A stretch of 64,000 nucleotides of DNA from Agromyces archimandritae (GTDB taxonomy: Bacteria > Actinomycetota > Actinomycetes > Actinomycetales > Microbacteriaceae). The stretch is from positions 2,108,001 to 2,172,000 of the forward strand of contig NZ_CP071696.1 of the NCBI RefSeq assembly GCF_018024495.1, written 5' to 3'. Below, one piece after another: positions 61,582 through 64,000 of the stretch; the stretch's first letter is position 1, and each line of letters starts with the position of its first letter. Made by a program: the position numbers and the translations under genes. The notes below the pieces were generated by a model. It was not told the origin of the DNA. It saw only the letters and a program-made list of their open reading frames with translations, and did no database searches.

Positions 61582-62261
61582 GCATCTTCGCCTCCCGCGT
61601 CGAACGCCACCTGATCGCCGACGAGGGCGAGGTGATCGTCGACGAGGTCGTCAAGCATTGGATGGCCGGCGTGCGCCCCATCCTCGAACTCGTGCTCGCC
61701 GTCGCGCTGCTGATCGCGTCGATCTGGGTGTGGTCCACTCCGTGGCCGTGGCTGTCGTGGCTGCCGTGGATCGCCGCCGGGCTCCTCGTCGTGCACGGCG
61801 TCTGGCGGCTGCTGGACGTGCGCCTCGATCGCTTCGTCATCACGAACCTCCGCGTGTTCCGCGTGAACGGCATCCTGACCCGCCGCATCGCGACCATGCC
61901 GATCTCGCGGATCCTCGACATCTCGGTGCGCAAACCGCTCGGCGGGCGGATCTTCGGGTACGGGCATTTCGTGTTCGAATCGGCCGCGCAGGATCAGGGC
62001 CTGAAGGAGATCCGCTACGTCGGCGACCCCGACGAGCGGGGGCTGACGATCCAGCGCGTCATCCAGCGTTCGGGGCTGCGCGGCTCGGTGCCCAGGCCGC
62101 CCGGGGACCCGCAGGCGCCGTGGACGGGGCCGGCCGCGGGAGCCGGACTGGATGCCGGCCGGGCGCCGCGCAGGCCGCGCTGGCCGGCGACCGCGGTCGA
62201 CGAACGCACACCGACGACCGAGCCGATCGAGCTGAACGGCTGGCCCTTCCGGCAGGGCTGA
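61578..62261 (+). CDS. PH-domain (bPH2-like) membrane protein
   Basis: 227 residues. Two helices (~33-80: LELVLAVALLIASIWVW and WLPWIAAGLLVVHGVW) followed by a bacterial PH domain (DRFVITNLRVFRVNGILTRRIATMPISRILDISVRKPLGGRIFGYGHFVFESA). C-terminal ~60 residues are disordered, Pro/Arg-rich. Often annotated as a membrane-flanked PH protein of unknown role. Confidence 0.87.
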   Translation: MSIFASRVERHLIADEGEVIVDEVVKHWMAGVRPILELVLAVALLIASIWVWSTPWPWLSWLPWIAAGLLVVHGVWRLLDVRLDRFVITNLRVFRVNGILTRRIATMPISRILDISVRKPLGGRIFGYGHFVFESAAQDQGLKEIRYVGDPDERGLTIQRVIQRSGLRGSVPRPPGDPQAPWTGPAAGAGLDAGRAPRRPRWPATAVDERTPTTEPIELNGWPFRQG

Positions 62262-62366
62262 GCGCGGGCGCGCCGGCGGCGTCGGGGCGGGGGCCGCGCG
62301 CGTCGTGGCGGTGGCCGCGCGCGTCGTGGCGGTGGATGCCGCCCGCCCTGCACTAGCATCGCGCCC

Positions 62367-62741
62367 ATGGACCACTTCGCGGGAACCCGTTCGGCCGTGC
62401 AGCTCGCAGAGACCGGCGCGAACGTGCTGCCGTGGCTCATCACGGCGCTCGTGCTCGTCGCGGCCGCCGTCATCGTGCTGGTGATCGTGGCGGTGCGCCG
62501 GCGTTCCGCAGGCGCGTCCGATGCTTCGGGTGCGGATGCCGCGGGCTCCGCCGCGGCCGGCACCGCCGGCGGCGCCCCCGACCTGTCGGCGACCGGGCCG
62601 TTCGCGAGCGGTGGGAGCGATGCCGGCGATGCTTCGGGCGACTCCGCCGGTACGGATTCCGGTGCCCCGGACGCCGGCGACGCGTCCGCCGACGGCGGCG
62701 ACGACGAGCAGCCGCCGCCGAGCACCCCGCCCACGGTCTGA
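62367..62741 (+). CDS. Single-TM protein with acidic/Gly-rich low-complexity tail
   Basis: 124 residues. One TM helix (~23-46: WLITALVLVAAAVIVLVIVAVRRR), then ~75 residues of Ala/Gly/Ser/Asp. The tail contains GGATGC-type codons at several places. No family recognised. Confidence 0.65.
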   Translation: MDHFAGTRSAVQLAETGANVLPWLITALVLVAAAVIVLVIVAVRRRSAGASDASGADAAGSAAAGTAGGAPDLSATGPFASGGSDAGDASGDSAGTDSGAPDAGDASADGGDDEQPPPSTPPTV

Positions 62742-62851
62742 GCGAGCGCGGCATCCACTGCGCCCGGGGCCCGCACCGATTTCCGCGCCGCCGCTTCGCC
62801 GGGTATCCTTGTTCAGCCCCCGGTCGTGTGAAGAACGCGGTTGGGTGCAAT

Positions 62852-62933
62852 GGCGAGTTACCCAAGCGGCCAAAGGGATCTGACTGTAAATCAGCTGTCT
62901 ACGACTTCGGGGGTTCGAATCCCTCACTCGCCA
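62852..62933 (+). tRNA. tRNA-Tyr (anticodon GTA)
   Basis: 82-nt cloverleaf. Acceptor GGCGAGT pairs with ACTCGCC, discriminator A; CCA is not fully encoded. Anticodon stem TGACT-GTA-AATCA context gives GTA for tyrosine. A long class II variable arm (around CTGTCTACGACTTCGG) is expected for bacterial tRNA-Tyr. T-arm GGGGGTTCGAATCCC. A TATCCT hexamer at 62804-62809 may be the -10. Confidence 0.97.
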
Positions 62934-62982
62934 CCGTTTCTCGGCCCGCACCCGTGTCGGGGGTGCCGCGTAGGCTGAAGGC

Positions 62983-63726
62983 ATGTGCGGACGGTTCGCC
63001 CTCAGCAACGAGATCAATGAGCTGATCACGGATTTCGTGGCGCAAGGCGGCGACTTCCGCGACTGGGAGCCGTCGTGGAACATCGCCCCGACCGACACGG
63101 TTCCGGTGCTCGTGTCGACGGTGCCGAAGGATGTGCCGAAGGACGAGGACGGGGTACGTCGCGGCGAGCCCGTGCGGCGGCTGGAGCCCGCGCGGTGGTC
63201 GCTCGTGCCGAGCTGGGCGAAGGAGCCGAAGCTGAAGTTCCCCACCTTCAACGCGCGATCCGAGGATCTCGCCGCCAAGGCGAGCTGGAAGGGGCCGCTC
63301 GCCTCGAAGCGGGCGATCGTGCCCGCCTCGGGCTACTACGAGTGGCACACCGACGAGGACGGCAGGAAGACCCCCTTCTACATCCACCTGCCCGGTGACG
63401 AGCTCATCGGCATGGCGGGGCTGTACTCGTGGTGGGCGGATCCGACGAAGGACCGCGACGACTCCTCGCGCTGGCTGCTGAGCGTCGCGATCCTCACCTC
63501 GGACGCCGTCGACGCGCTCATCGGCATCCACGACCGCAACCCCGTGCCGCTGCCGCGCGAGCTCTGGGACTGGTGGATGGACCCGACCGTCACCGGCGAC
63601 CAGGACATGGCCGACCGCGCCGTCGAGGCGTCCCTGCCCGTCGCCGAGGCCCTCGAGGTGCGACAGGTCGCCCCCATCAAGCGCGGCGCCGACGGCCCGC
63701 AGCTCATCGCCCCGGTCGAGGAGTAG
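62983..63726 (+). CDS. yedK: SOS response-associated peptidase (YedK/HMCES)
   Basis: 247 residues. Covalently traps abasic sites in ssDNA to protect them from cleavage. The catalytic Cys2 (MCGRFAL) is exposed after Met removal. WNIAPTDTVPVL, FNARSEDLA and IVPASGYYEWH (the Glu of YYEW) are conserved, and the catalytic His is in IGIHDRNPVPLP. No LexA box was identified with confidence. Starts 49 bp after tRNA-Tyr. Confidence 0.94.
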   Translation: MCGRFALSNEINELITDFVAQGGDFRDWEPSWNIAPTDTVPVLVSTVPKDVPKDEDGVRRGEPVRRLEPARWSLVPSWAKEPKLKFPTFNARSEDLAAKASWKGPLASKRAIVPASGYYEWHTDEDGRKTPFYIHLPGDELIGMAGLYSWWADPTKDRDDSSRWLLSVAILTSDAVDALIGIHDRNPVPLPRELWDWWMDPTVTGDQDMADRAVEASLPVAEALEVRQVAPIKRGADGPQLIAPVEE

Positions 63727-63771
63727 CGGCCCGGGCGGATTGTCGGACGCTGCCGCGTAGGGTGGCATGCC

Positions 63772-63972
63772 GTGGTGGAAGTGATCGTCGTGCACGACGG
63801 GTTCTGGCGGGTGCGGATGGGCGGCTCGCCCGTCGGCTGCATCCAGCGGTTCGCGGCGAGCGACGGCGAGCGCTTCCTCGCGCGCGTCATCGACGCCCGC
63901 GCCAGGCGCTGGACGAACGTCGGCGAGTACTGGGAGTTCGACGCGGCCGTCGACGCCCTCACGATGCGCTGA
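63772..63972 (+). CDS. Small hypothetical protein
   Basis: 66 residues from a GTG at 63772 (VEVIVVHDGFWRVRMGGSPVGCIQRFAASDG…). It has mixed alpha/beta character, ends VDALTMR. It follows yedK closely on the same strand. No family recognised; G/C codon pattern is consistent with coding. Confidence 0.6.
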   Translation: MVEVIVVHDGFWRVRMGGSPVGCIQRFAASDGERFLARVIDARARRWTNVGEYWEFDAAVDALTMR

Positions 63973-64000
63973 CGCCGGGCGTGCTCGGCTTCCAGGCATC

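Overview
The window is high-GC actinobacterial DNA, most likely chromosome of a Microbacteriaceae-type organism. This is inference from: strong G/C third positions with frequent GTG/TTG starts, a bS22 mini ribosomal protein gene, LASTG-type (class E sortase) surface proteins, a complete-looking menaquinone gene set, and a very dense GGATGCC/GGCATCC motif. No insertion sequence, phage, integrase, plasmid replication gene or CRISPR array was seen.

Layout. 1-5.5 kb: a large secreted S8 protease running off the left edge, divergent from a receiver-less PhoB-type regulator translationally coupled to a luciferase-like oxidoreductase. 5.6-6.7 kb: a second receiver-less winged-helix regulator with a well-formed promoter, an 11-bp-spaced ATGACGTC operator and a leaderless mini-ORF. 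6.9-8.1 kb: upp and tadA. 8.1-13.9 kb: six tandem palindromic repeats, then two tandem paralogous LASTG surface proteins with near-identical promoters; one is frameshifted at a G7 tract. 14-16.2 kb: a CDF metal exporter and an AbiE-like pair whose toxin gene is a remnant. 16.3-22.7 kb: proC, a GH20 hexosaminidase, KtrAB potassium uptake, an ArsR regulator, a GNAT enzyme and a DUF1772-like protein. 22.9-29.6 kb: bS22, glutaredoxin, a short archaeal-type AspRS, then a cytochrome c maturation operon (phosphatase, TlpA/ResA, CcdA, ResB, CcsB). 29.6-33.8 kb: a DUF2207-like protein and an MFS/MerR divergent pair.

33.8-51.3 kb is the menaquinone region: menC, menB, menE, menA, menD, menF (opposite strand), menG and a long-chain prenyl diphosphate synthase, followed by an FprA-like ferredoxin reductase. 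It is interrupted by an MFS transporter, a luciferase-like oxidoreductase, a TPR protein, a decayed VapBC-like pair, a tyrosine phosphatase and PPK2. menH was not found. 51.3-64 kb: prepilin peptidase, alpha/beta hydrolase, an AbiEi/DUF559-like protein, a NarL-type two-component system, a GAP-family membrane protein, YajQ, MOSC protein, LacI regulator, PH-domain membrane protein, tRNA-Tyr and YedK/HMCES.

The most unusual layer is non-coding. Several palindromic repeat families sit between genes. Three unrelated families begin exactly at a CDS 3' end and supply its TAG stop codon. One family shows paired substitutions in both hairpin arms. Low-complexity inserts in conserved enzymes (MenE, MenD, CcsB, GAP protein) carry the same GGATGCC/GCATCC motif that fills the intergenic DNA.
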